64,000 nucleotides of DNA, taken from contig JBCCHB010000003.1 of the NCBI GenBank assembly GCA_039028975.1, positions 174,023 to 238,022 on the forward strand, read 5' to 3'. The position numbers were made by a program, and so were the translations under genes. The notes beneath the pieces were generated by a model. It was not told the DNA's origin, made no database searches, and worked only from the letters and a program-made list of their open reading frames with translations. This document shows positions 27,201-39,200 of the stretch, piece by piece. The stretch comes from JAHBNG01 sp039028975. Its GTDB lineage: Bacteria > Chloroflexota > Anaerolineae > Caldilineales > Caldilineaceae. The first letter of the stretch is position 1. The number at the start of each line of letters is the position of its first letter.

Positions 27201-30200
27201 CTTGACGATTCGTCAGCAAAGCTCAAAAGCTGAAAGTCCACGTGTAGGCCGCTGCCATTCTGGTGATGAGGACTGAAGGCTATCTGGGCCATCCGTGTTT
27301 CATCATCATCCAAGGCCAGCGCTTGGGAAAAGTTGACGTTGCTGAGGCGATAGCCCGGTGTGGCGGATTGTTTTGCCGGATAGGCCAACTCTGCTGCACT
27401 GAGCACCATGGCCAAGTGACAAGCTCCAGGCGCTACAATGGTCTCGTAGATCCGATAGTCGTTTAGAAATGACCAAGTATTCACGTTGACAACCGATTCA
27501 AAGAGGGTCGTCTTAAAAGCCGGTGACTTGATCATCTTGTCAATCAGCGGACGGCTGCCCATCCGGTCTCTGCGGTTCCTCTGGGCTGATAGAGGCTGGG
27601 CAGTCAAAGATGTTGACTCTAGCCAGTAGCGCTCCCGCTGGAACGGATAGGTGGGTAAACTTGCCTTACCGTGATGGCGTCCGTTGTCAAAACGCTGCCA
27701 ATCAACGGCAACACCGTGGGCGTATAGTGCCGCTAGCGTTGTGAGCATCTGTTGCCCATCGCTACGGTTTTCGCGCAGGCTTGGAAGAGCGAGGGTGTGA
27801 TCCGTCTCCGCTTTGTCACCCCGCCCCTGTTTCATCTTGTCATCTTGTTTCGCCATCCCCAACAGGACGGGCTTGGGGCCGATCTCTAGGAAGATGTCGA
27901 TCTCTTGCTCGTGTAAAGTTGCTACGCCGTCGGCAAAGCGAACGGCTTCGCGTACGTGACGAACCCAATATTCGGGTGTGGACAGCTCGTCGTCCGCTAG
28001 TTTGCCCGTAACATTGGAGACAAGTTCATAGCGCGGCTGGTGATAGGTGATGCTTTCGGCCACCTGGCGGAACTCGTCCAGCATGGGATCCATGAGAGGT
28101 GAATGGAACGCGTGAGAGACGGTGAGATTGACGATCTTCGATTGACGGTTTTCGATTGTCGGATCTACGTTTTCTTCGGCACTTATGACAAGGCCGTCGT
28201 GCTGTAGTTGCGTGATGACTTCTTCTATGGCGCTGTCGGAACCGGACAGGACAATGCTCTTGGGGCCATTGACCGCGGCGATAGAGACTTGGTCTAGGTA
28301 GGGTTCAATGACTTGGCGCACGGTCACTTCATCGAGGCGTAACGCGACCATTCGGCCACCCTCAGGCAGCGCACCCATGAGCCGACCTCGAGCAGCAATG
28401 AGCTTTAGACCGTCTTCCAAGCTAAAGGTCCCAGCCACACACGCAGCAACAATCTCACCCACGCTGTGGCCGATGAGCATATCCGGCTCAATTCCCCAAG
28501 AGCGCCATAAGGTTGCCAACGCATACTCCAGAGCAAAGAGGGCAGGTTGGGTATATTGGGTTTGGTCGAGCAGGTTTGCAGGTTGCAGGTTTGCAGATTT
28601 AGTCTCGTCACTTGCCCCCTTGCCTACTTGCCCACTTGCTACTTGCTCACTTGCCCTCTGGTCAGCATAGAGGATGGGTAGTAAAGATTCACCAAGTTGT
28701 TCTTGTAAGATTTGGTCACACTGGTTGAGGGCTGCACGGAAAATCGGTTCTGTTTCGTATAGTTCGCGACCCATGTCTGTATATTGGGAGCCTTGGCCCG
28801 TGAATAGGAAGGCAATACGCGGGGTGCCTTGGCGGACTGTGCCTTGGATGATCTCTGCACGCTCTTCGCCCTGCTGGACGGCCATGAGTTTGCTTTGTAG
28901 GTCTTCTTTGTCCGTGGTCACAATCCCCAGGCGTTGATTGAAGTGGTTCCGTCCAATGGCCGCCGTATAACATAGATCGCCCAGATCAATCTCTGGATGG
29001 GTCTGCAAATGGTTCAAATAACGTGCGGCCAAGTCAGGCAAGGCTGTTATACTCTTGGCCGATAGGGGCAACAGATACTCTACCCGGAGGGTGAGCTCTT
29101 TATCGCCTTCACCTTCTTCAATCTCACCTTCAATCACTTGGCTCGGTATGGGTGTTTGGGGTGCTGCTGCCACAATCATGTGAACATTCGTCCCGCTAAT
29201 GCCAAAGGAGCTCAGTCCGGCAATCTGGGCACTCTCCTCTGGCTGGTGTATTCCGTTGCCGACCGAACTGTTACTGCTTGAACCATTGTGGCCTGAACCG
29301 TTGTTCGTTGAGCGGTTGCCATTCGGCCAAGGCTGTAGCGCAGTAGGAATCTCAATGGCGTATTCGTCCCATTCGATGTAGGGATTTGGCGTATCAAAGT
29401 GCAGATGGGGCGGCAACTGTCCATGATGAAGGGCGAGCACGGTCTTGACAAAGCCGGCAATCCCCGCAGCCGCTTCTAGATGTCCAATGTTGCTCTTAAC
29501 CGAGCCGACAAGCAGCGGATTCTCCCGTTCTGAGCCAAAGACAGCTCCTAGTGCGCGAATCTCGATCGGATCACCCAAGGAGGTACCGGTCCCGTGGGCT
29601 TCCACATAATCCACCTGGTCCGGCATGATTTGGGCTGCATCAAGCGCTTGGTGCAGCAGCTTCTCTTGCGCCCGCCTATTGGGGACAGTTAATCCACTAC
29701 TGGGACCGTCATGGTTGATGGCGCTACCTTTGACCACGGCGAAGATGGTATCCCCATCGGCTTGGGCTTGACTGAGTCGTTTGAGCAAAACCATGCCGCC
29801 GCCTTCTCCGCGGCCATAGCCGTCGGCGGCAGCGTCAAAGGTCTTACATCGTCCATCGGGTGACAGCGCTTGCATTTGGGATAAGGCAATGTGACTAACC
29901 GGCGTTAGGAGCAGATTCACACCCCCAGCCAGGGCCAGATCACATTCCCCGGCGCGTAGACTTTGGCAAGCTAGGTGCAGTGACACCAGGGACGAGGAAC
30001 AGGCCGTATCAACAGCCATGGTCGGTCCTTGCAAACCGAGTGTATAGGCCAATCGTCCCGCGGCAACGCTGTGTCCACCGCTGGTGGCTGTATGGGTATC
30101 CATTTCTGCTAAGCTCGATATCTCATTCATCGTTCCATACTCATTGGACCCGATGCCCACAAAGACGCCGGTCTGGCTATCGACCAGCTTCTCCTGCGCT

Positions 30201-33200
30201 AGCCCAGCTCGTTCCAGGGCCTCCCAACTAACCTCTAATAGAAGGCGATGTTGGGGATCGATCCCCACGGCTTCTCGCGGGGAGATACCAAAGAAGATGG
30301 GGTCAAATTGATCCACATCATCAATGAAGGCACCTTCTCGGGTATACATCTTGCCGGGCATGGGACGCTGTGGGTCATAGTATTCATCCACATCCCAGCG
30401 AGAGTTAGGGACTTCCTGCACCATATCCTGACCCTCTTGGAGAAGTTGCCAGAAGGTTTCGGGGGTATCTGCGCCAGGGAAGCGGCAGGCCAAGCTGATG
30501 ACGGCAATAGGTTCGTCGATGCCCAGGACGTTATAGTTTGCTGGGGCGGCATTCTTCTCTGGCTGGGAATCGGTCAGCGCCAATACCTCATCAAGTAGAT
30601 ATGCAGCCAGGGCGTCGACAGTCGAGTATTCTAAGGCCACAGTAGTGGGCAAAGCCTGATTCAAGGCCGATTCCAGCTGACGGCGCAATTCCAATGCCAT
30701 GAGTGAATCCATGCCTAAGTCTGTAAAGCCGGCTGTCCGATTCAGCTCTTCACCGATGCCAAGGACCCGCTCAACCATCTGCTGGACATGGCGCTTCATC
30801 TGCTCCAAACGGCGGGAGCTAGGCATCGTTTCGAGTTCTTGGACAAGCGATGCCCTGGTAACACGCTGGGTTTCCTGGGAAACAAAGTTTGCCAAGAAGG
30901 GGTGAGCAGCACTGCTGACGCGCTCAACTTGGCTCCAATCCATGGACATCACGCCAATTTGACTCTGCTTGGAAGAGAGCAGTTGGCCCAACGCTGCCAA
31001 ACCAGTCTCTTTTGAGATGAGTTGGCTCCCATCTAGCTGCAGGTGGGTATTGCGTGCTGCCATGCCCACATTTGCCCAGGCCCCCCAATTGATGCTTAAG
31101 CTAGCCAACCCCTGCTGGCAACGACGGCGTGCCAATCCATCCATGAATGCATTGGCCGCCGCATAATTGCTCTGACCCATGTTACCTAACAGCGAGGCGA
31201 TGGATGAGAAGAAGATCATCATATCCAACTCTAAGCCTTCGGTGAGTTGGTGTAAAAGCCAACTGCCGGCCACTTTTGCCGAGAGTACCTTGGCAAAGCG
31301 CTCCCAACTCTGGTTAAGCAAAATCGCATCATCCAGAACACCCGCCGTGTGAAAAATGCCCTTGAGGGGACGCTTCTCGTTTTTACCCTGCTGCCTTATT
31401 TGGGTGAAGAGTTCGCGCATGGCCCCTTCATTTGCCACATCCACCTGGGCAACCTGAACGGTGACGCCCTGAGTTTCTAACTGATTGACTGCATTCTGCT
31501 GGCTCTCAGTAGAGATACCCCGTCGACCTGTGAGGATGAGGTGTTGGGCACCCTGCTCTGCCAGCCACCTGGCTACTAACAGTCCAAGATCTCCCAAGCC
31601 ACCTGTGACCAGATACATGGCATTGGTTTGTATGGATGCAGATATCTGACTGTTTTGTTTCAGCTTGCCTCGCACCAGCCGCGCCACGTGTCGCCTACTC
31701 TGTTCTCTGCTATGTCGGTATGCCACTTGGGTTTCACCATCTGGTATTGGCTGTAAAATCTCTCCCAAGAGCGTTTCCGCCGCCTCAGCTAAATTTGCCG
31801 TGTCCGCCAAATTTTTGTCGTTTGGTAAGTCAATCAGACCTCCCCACAGATTGTTATGCTCCTGCTCGATGACGCGCCCCAGCCCCCACAGGGTACTTTG
31901 GGTGACTGCAACAGACTCAGTGGTTGCAAGCTGTTGCGCACCCTGAGTCCCAATCCACAACCGTGGAGGAGTATCCATTTGGGCAAGCGCCTGCACAAGC
32001 TGTACGACGCTGGCTAGGTGCTTTTCTTGGCTCTGCATCAAACCTATTACACGCCCTCTATCGTTGTCACTTATTCCATCATCCAGCCTTTCATCTAGCG
32101 ACCAAAGATAGAGAACGCCATGCCAGGGTAACCCATCCCCAAATGGAGCAGAACAATTTGCGATTTGCTCGATAAGTCCGGACAAGTCTGTCTCTGTTGT
32201 TGGTGTCTCTGCCGTTGCGATCTCAGCTGTCACCGTATCAACTGTTTCGCCCAGCTCTAGTAAGCGGGCCGCTACTGCCTCACTGACTCCATTCTTCCCA
32301 TCAGCCAAGATGAGCCAATGTCCTGATCGCTCGGGCGAAATGACAGGCATTACCTTGTGCTGCGGCTCCCAGGCAACCTCATAGAGCATGGATTCGACTT
32401 GTGCGGTTATCTGGCGTGTACGGCTCTCTGCATCTATGGTGGTCAAGACCCGAGTAACCGTCTCGCGTTCGTCTATTTCAAAGTCGCCCTTTTCAGCAAT
32501 CAGGTCAGTTAGCTGTTCAATCGTGTTGGTTGAGAGCCACTGGGCAAACCCGTTCTGTGACGCAACCCCATGTGTGTATGGTTGGCTCTCTTCAATCCAG
32601 TATCGCTGCCGCTGGAAAGGATAAGTTGGCAGCCGCACCCTGTGAGGTTTGGTATTCTGTTCAAAGCCATCCCAATCAACCTCTGCGCCATTTACGTACA
32701 ACTCGCCGAGGCTGGAAAGCATCCGTTGCCAGTCTGGCTGGTTCTCGCGTAGGGAGGGCAAAGAGAGGAGGAAGTCATGCTCTGCTGGTGGCCTGGTTGC
32801 TTGGTCGCTTGGTCGCTTGGTCGCTTGGTTTCCCACCATGCCGATTAGCACGGGTTTAGGACCGATCTCAAGAAGAATATCAATGCCCAGCTCACGTACA
32901 GTGGTCATCCCGTCAGCAAAACGAACAGCTTCACGGACGTGACGGACCCAGTACTCGGCCGTTGTCACTTCGTCGCCAGCCAGTTGCCCGGTCAAATTGG
33001 AAACAAGAGGCCATTGGGGTAGCTCATAGGTAATGCCCTGAGCAATTTGGCGGAACTCATGCAGCATAGGATCCATGAGGGGCGAATGGAAGGCGTGAGA
33101 AACGTTTAGATTGGTGATTTTCGATTGGCGATTTTCGATTGCCAGGTCTGGACTCCTAGTGGCATTATCTAGATGACCACTGCTTTGCAGATGGTCAATA

Positions 33201-36200
33201 ATTTTTTCAGTCGCTTTATTTGAGCCGGATATAACAATGCTCATGGGGCCATTTACTGCGGCGATAGAGACCTCATCCGAATATGGTTCAATGGCTTGAC
33301 GTACTGTTGCCTCATTCAAGCGCATGGAGACCATTCGACCCCCCTGAGGCAAGGCACCCATGAGCTTGCCCCGAGCAGCGATTAGTTTTAGCCCATCCTC
33401 CAAGCTAAAGACCCCCGCAACACAGGCTGCAGCAACCTCACCCACACTATGGCCTATAAGAATGTCTGGCTGAATGCCCCAAGATTGCCACAGGCGGGCC
33501 AGTGCTACTTCTAGAGCAAAGAGGGCGGGCTGGGTATAATGGGTTTGGTCTAGAAGGGCTGCAGGGTTGTCGTTACTTGCAACTTTGCTGTTTTGCGCCT
33601 CTGCCGCTTTGTCAGGATAGAGGACAGTCAGGATAGATTCACCGAGTTCGTCTTGTAGGATTTCGTCGCACTGGTCTAGGATAGCTCGGAAAACAGGCTC
33701 TGTCTCATAGAGTTCCTGACCCATGCCGATATACTGAGCACCTTGGCCTGTGAAGAGAAAGGCAACGCTTGGTGGGTTTTGTGGCGCTATTCCACGCAGA
33801 ATGTCCGCGCTAGCCGGATTCTGTTGGACCGCGGCGAGTTTGCTTTGCAATTCATCTTGGTCTACAGCAACAAGGGCCAGACGATAGTCGAAATCGTTGC
33901 GGCCCACGGCAGCCGTGTAGCAGAGATCATGTAAGTCAATATCTGCATAGGTTTGCATATGATCAAGAAATCGCGTCGTTAATTCAGGCAAAGCTCTTTC
34001 GCTCTTAGCCGATAACACCAACAGATGACGCGGTCTGCCCCCATTCTCCTTATCTTCCTCTCCTCTCTCTTGCTCTTCTGCTGCTGCAACGAGAATGTGG
34101 GCATTGGTACCACTTAGCCCAAAGGCGCTGACACCTGCCAGCCGTCGCTGCCGCTGCTCTGAGTACGGGATTTCTGTCTCTAGCGTCTTTGACTCTATAT
34201 AATCCAGCTCTGAGGGTCCCTGATTCTCTGAGGAATGCCAAGGTCGCAATTTGGTTGGCACATCTATGGCAAAGTGATCCCATTCAATGTACGGATTAGG
34301 GTTTGTGAAGTGGAGATGGGGTGGAAGCTGACCATGATGCAGCGATAACACGGTCTTGATAAAGCCAGCAATCCCTGCTGCGGCCTCTAGATGTCCCATA
34401 TTGGTCTTGACAGAACCCACGAGAAGGGGCCTCTCTCGCTCTGCCCCAAAGACTGCATCCAGCGCACGAATCTCAATTGGGTCTCCCAAGGCTGTTCCGG
34501 TACCATGGGCCTCAATATAGTCCACTTCATCTGGCGCAGCCTGGGCATTGGCCAAGGCTTTGCGAATTAGCTTTTCCTGGGCATGCATGTTGGGGACAGT
34601 CAAACCACTGCTGGGACCATCATGATTGACGGCGCTCCCCTTGATTACGGCCAGGATCGTATCTCCATCGGTTTCTGCATCGCTCAGGCGTTTGAGCAGG
34701 ACCATGCCGACGCCTTCACCCCGACCATAGCCATCTGCCGAGGCATCAAAGGTTTTGCAGCGACCATCGGCTGAGATTGCCTGCATCTGGGAAAGGGCAA
34801 CGTGGGCCAATGGTGCCAGCATCAGGCTGACGCCTCCGGCCAGGGCTAAGTCACATTCTCCAGCCCGCAGACTTTGGCAAGCCAAGTGAAGGGAGACCAG
34901 CGACGAGGAACAGGCCGTATCAATGGCCATGGTGGGGCCTTGTAGACCGAGGGTGTAAGCCAACCGACCAGCCGCCACGTTGTTGGCACCGTTGGTGGCC
35001 GTGTGAGTGTCCAAATCTGTCAACCCTTGGATGTCATTCATGGCCCCATAATCACTCATCGTAATGCCCACAAAGACCCCAGTTTGGCTATCGACCAACT
35101 TGCTCTGGGCCAATCCGGCTCGTTCTAGTGCTTCCCAACTACTCTCCAGTAAAAGGCGCTGTTGTGGGTCAATGCCTACGGCCTCCCGCGGTGCGATGCC
35201 AAAAAAGAGTGGATCAAACTGGTCCACACTATCAATGAAGGCAGCCTCTCGAGTGTACATCTTGCCAGGCATAGGCCGTTGCGGGTCGTAGTACTCATCT
35301 ACGTCCCAGCGAGACGAGGGAACTTCTCGTACCAGATCGCTGCCACTCTTCAGCAATTGCCAAAATGCTTCGGGGGTATCCGCCCCTGGGAATCGGCAGG
35401 CCATGCTGATCACAGCGATGGCGCTTTGCCCCTGCTGTACTAGTGGCTCGTCCATACCACTGGCTCGCGCTCCTGCTAAGCTAGGGAACAGTGTTGGGAC
35501 CTCTCGCTCTTGTGATTTGGCCAGCATTAGCACATCGTCAAGGAGGTAGCGCGCTAGCGAATCTACTGTTGGGTATTCAAATGCGATAGTGGTAGAGATG
35601 GGTTGATGGAGATCCTGCTCTAGGTAACGACGAAGCTCCACGGCCATAAGCGAATCCATACCCAAGTCAGCAAAGCCAACTTTCTGATCCAACCGGCCGT
35701 TCGAGATGCTGTCAGAGCCATTCTCCGACAGAGTGGTCATACCCAGCACCTGCCTCACCGTCCGTTCCACATACTCGCTTATGTGCTCGAAGCGACGAGT
35801 GACAGGCGTGGCTTGAAGTTCCCGAACAAGAGAAGGCGTTTCTGCTCTCTTCCCAGCCTCTGCACCCTGGGGTTGCTGATGGAGATCCCCCTGCACTGTG
35901 GCAAGGTTGGAAAGAAAACGACGCGGCTTGGTAATGGTGTAAAGGGTCTGTAAGCGCAACCAATCCACATCTGCGGCGATTATCTGTATAGTATCGCTTT
36001 GGAGTAGATGGGCTTGGATCGCTAGGCCCGTTTCTGATGATAGGGTGTGTACGCCCAGTGATTGGGCAGTGGCTTCAGCTTCAGGCGTTACCATGCCGCC
36101 CAAGTCGGCAGATCCATTCCACGGTCCCCAGGCAATGCTGATTCCTGGTAGCCCTTGGCTTTGGCGATAGGCCATGAGACCGTCCAAGAAGTGATTGGCT

Positions 36201-39200
36201 GCACCATAGTGGGCCTGCTCTTTTCCTCCCCAAATGCCCGCTCCCGATGCATACCCGATAAAGAAATCTAGCTCCAGTTCAGCACTCAAACGATGCAAGA
36301 TCCAGCCACCCATAACTTTGGGGCGTAACACCGTCGCTACATCTTCCCATTGTAGGCTCCGCATAGCTTGAAAATTTGCTACACCCGCAGCATGAATAAT
36401 GCCTCGTAGGGGAAAGGCCCCAGTAGCAATCTCTTCAAAGAGTTGGGTCATTGCCGCTTCATCAGCCACATCTACTGGCGCAATCTTGACTTCTGCCTCC
36501 ATAACGGCCAATTTGTCTAGAATTGCCTGTTGCTCTGATGTCTGTACGCCCCGGCGGCCCGTTAGGATTAAAGATCGCGCGCCTTTTTGTACCAGCCACT
36601 GAGCGTTTTGCAGACCCAAACTGCCCAACCCACCTGTTACAAGATAGGTGCTGTCCGAGCGAATGGAGAATGGGTTTTCTGTAGCCTCTGGTTGGGCGGG
36701 AACAAGACGGGCTACAAAGCGTTGCCCCTGACGATAGGCAATCTGCTCTTCGCCACGGGCTTCTTCATCTGCTACGTCCCGACGGTCGCTAGGAAAAATC
36801 TCGGCAAGTAGGCGCTGAATAAGCTTCTCTATGGCCACCGGATGCTCAACCGTTTTGTCAATTAGCTCTAAGTCTATCAATCCACCCCAGAATTCACTGT
36901 ACTCCAGAGATGCAACGCGCCCCATGCCCCAGAGAGGTACTTGAGAGATAGCGACCTGCTCGTTTGGGAAAAGCTGCTGGGCACCCTGGGTAAAGACCCA
37001 AACCCGTGGGACTTCAGCCTCGGTTTTCATCCCATCATCTGTTTCACGTAGCGTGGCGAGCCTTTGCATCACCTTTAATAGGCCACCGAGGTTGCGCTCC
37101 TGACTCTTCATCAAGGATGTGACATCGTCCAGCGTAGAACTCGGTTCATAATTATCGAGCGCCCAGAGATGGAGAATACCCCTCAGCGGGGGCGGATTCT
37201 GTTCATGCGTGCCGGTCTGACCGGTGCGGTTGAAAAATTCGGCGAGTTCTTGTTCAGTGTTTATAACAGTAACCGTCTCGCCTACTTCTCTCAGGTGATC
37301 TGCTAGGTAATCATTAATGCTCGTTGCGTCATTGCTTGTCTCGTCATTAACCGCCTCACCATTGCCTGTCGCGGAATCGCCAGATCCCTTGCCCAAAAAG
37401 AGCCATTGCCCAGGAGATGTCGGCGGGACTACCGTTACAGTTCGACTCTGTTGTTCCCAGGCTACTTCGTATAGGAGGGACTCAACTTGGGCTTTCGTCT
37501 GCTGAGCAAGCTTTTCTTCTTCTAGCGCATTCAGCACTTTGGTGATGGTTTCTCGGTCCGTCCGCTCCAACTCGTCTCGGCTGCTAATGAGATCAGTTAA
37601 CTGCTCGATGGTATTCACCGAGAGCCAGCGGGCAAAACCATCTTGAAATTCAGCGCTACGAAGCTGCGGTTCACTGGTCTCGCTATTCTGGCTGTCGATC
37701 CAATATCGCTGTCGCTGGAACGGATAAGTCGGCAGCGGAACTTTGTTTCGGCCTGCAGACGCATTGCTATCCTCACCCACCTTTTTCCAATCAATGGTGA
37801 CACCGTGTACATATAGTTCACTCAAGGTTGTGAGGATCTGTTGTCGGTCACCCACAGTCTCACGCAAGCTAGGCAAGGTGATGGGGTGAGGGGGAAACTC
37901 CTGAACGCTCTGTCCTCTTGTCTCCCTTTCTCCCACCATCCCTACTAGGATTGGCTTAGGACCAATTTCTAAGAAGATTTCAATCTCTTGTTTATGGAGT
38001 GCCGCTACACCGTCAGAAAAGCGAACAGCTTTACGAACATGGCTTACCCAGTACTCTGGTGTTGTGCACGTTTGGTCTGCTAACTTGCCGGTAATATTAG
38101 AAATAAGACGGTGCTTGGGCTTATGGTAGGTAGTACTCTGAGCGACTTGACGAAAATCGTCCAGCATTGGCTCCATTAGGGGTGAATGGAAAGCATGGGA
38201 GACAGATAGATAGGCGATTTTTGTTTGGCGATTTGCTATTGAATCATTGGTCTGTATCTGCGCAACGACTTCTTCGACGGCACTCGTCGAACCTGAAAGT
38301 ACGATACTCTCTGGGCCATTGACTGCGGCAATAGATATCTCATTTTGATAGGGTTCAATCAACTCCTGGACGGTCGCTTCATCTAGCTTCAATGAAACCA
38401 TAGCACCATTTTGGGGTAGCGCACCCATGAGCTTTCCCCGAGCAGCAATCAATTTAAGAGCATCTTCCAGGCTAAATATACCAGCTACACACGCAGCGGC
38501 AATTTCTCCCACGCTGTGGCCTATGAGTACATTGGGTTGAATGCCCCAGGATTGCCACAGACGTGCCAGGGCAACTTCTAGGACAAAGAGAGCCGGCTGG
38601 GTATATTGGGTTTGATTGAGCAGGGTTGCAGGTTGCAAGGTTGCATGGCTGCTGTCACTTGCAATTTCGCTACTCAACGACTCTTCAACTTTGTCAGGAT
38701 ATAAGACAGATAACAAGGAGTCACTAAAAATCTCTTGGTAGATCTGGTCACAGTAGTCTAGCGTTGCGCGGAAAAGAGGTTCTGTTTCATAGAGTTCGCG
38801 ACCCATACCAACATATTGGGAGCCCTGCCCTGTAAAGAGAAAGGCGACTTTCGGCGCGGCTTGTCGCGATGAGCTTACGCCCTGTCGAAGCCCCTCTATG
38901 CGAATTGGGATGCCGTTGGTAGCTTGGCTGTAAGTGCTAAGCTGTTGCTTCAATATCTCCACTGAATCAACGACAACGGCCAAGCGGTGGGTAAAGTGGC
39001 TGCGGCCCACTTGGGCGGTGTAGCAGAGATTCTCTATATCTAGATCAGGATGGGTTTCCAGGAATGCATGGTACCGTTTGGAATATTCCTGAAGGGCATC
39101 CTGGCTTTTTGCCGAGAGAATGAACAGTTGAGTGGGTCGCGGAGCGGCTGTGACTGACGCTGGCATCAGCGTGCCACTTTCAAGTTTACCTGTCTCAACT

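Larger units (their letters stand above)
24410..30518 (-). other. Module 7: KS-AT-DH*-KR-ACP
   Basis: KS about 30518-29175 (Cys codon 29999-30001); AT about 28820-27862 (HAFHSP near 28098-28115); degenerate DH about 27550-26480; KR about 25440-24800 with Tyr codon 24995-24997; ACP serine codon 24524-24526. The KS end carries an Asn/Ser/Gly-rich insertion (about 29245-29325). Confidence 0.92.
30590..35450 (-). other. Module 6: KS-AT-KR(B-type)-ACP
   Basis: KS about 35430-34080 (Cys codon 34910-34912); AT about 33770-32840 (HAFHSPLMDP near 33081-33098); KR about 31620-30900 with GVLDDA and Tyr codon 31163-31165; ACP serine codon 30704-30706. The entry to the KS reads MDEPLVQQGQSAIAVIS where other modules read MDEPIAVIS, a short linker insertion. 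Confidence 0.92.
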
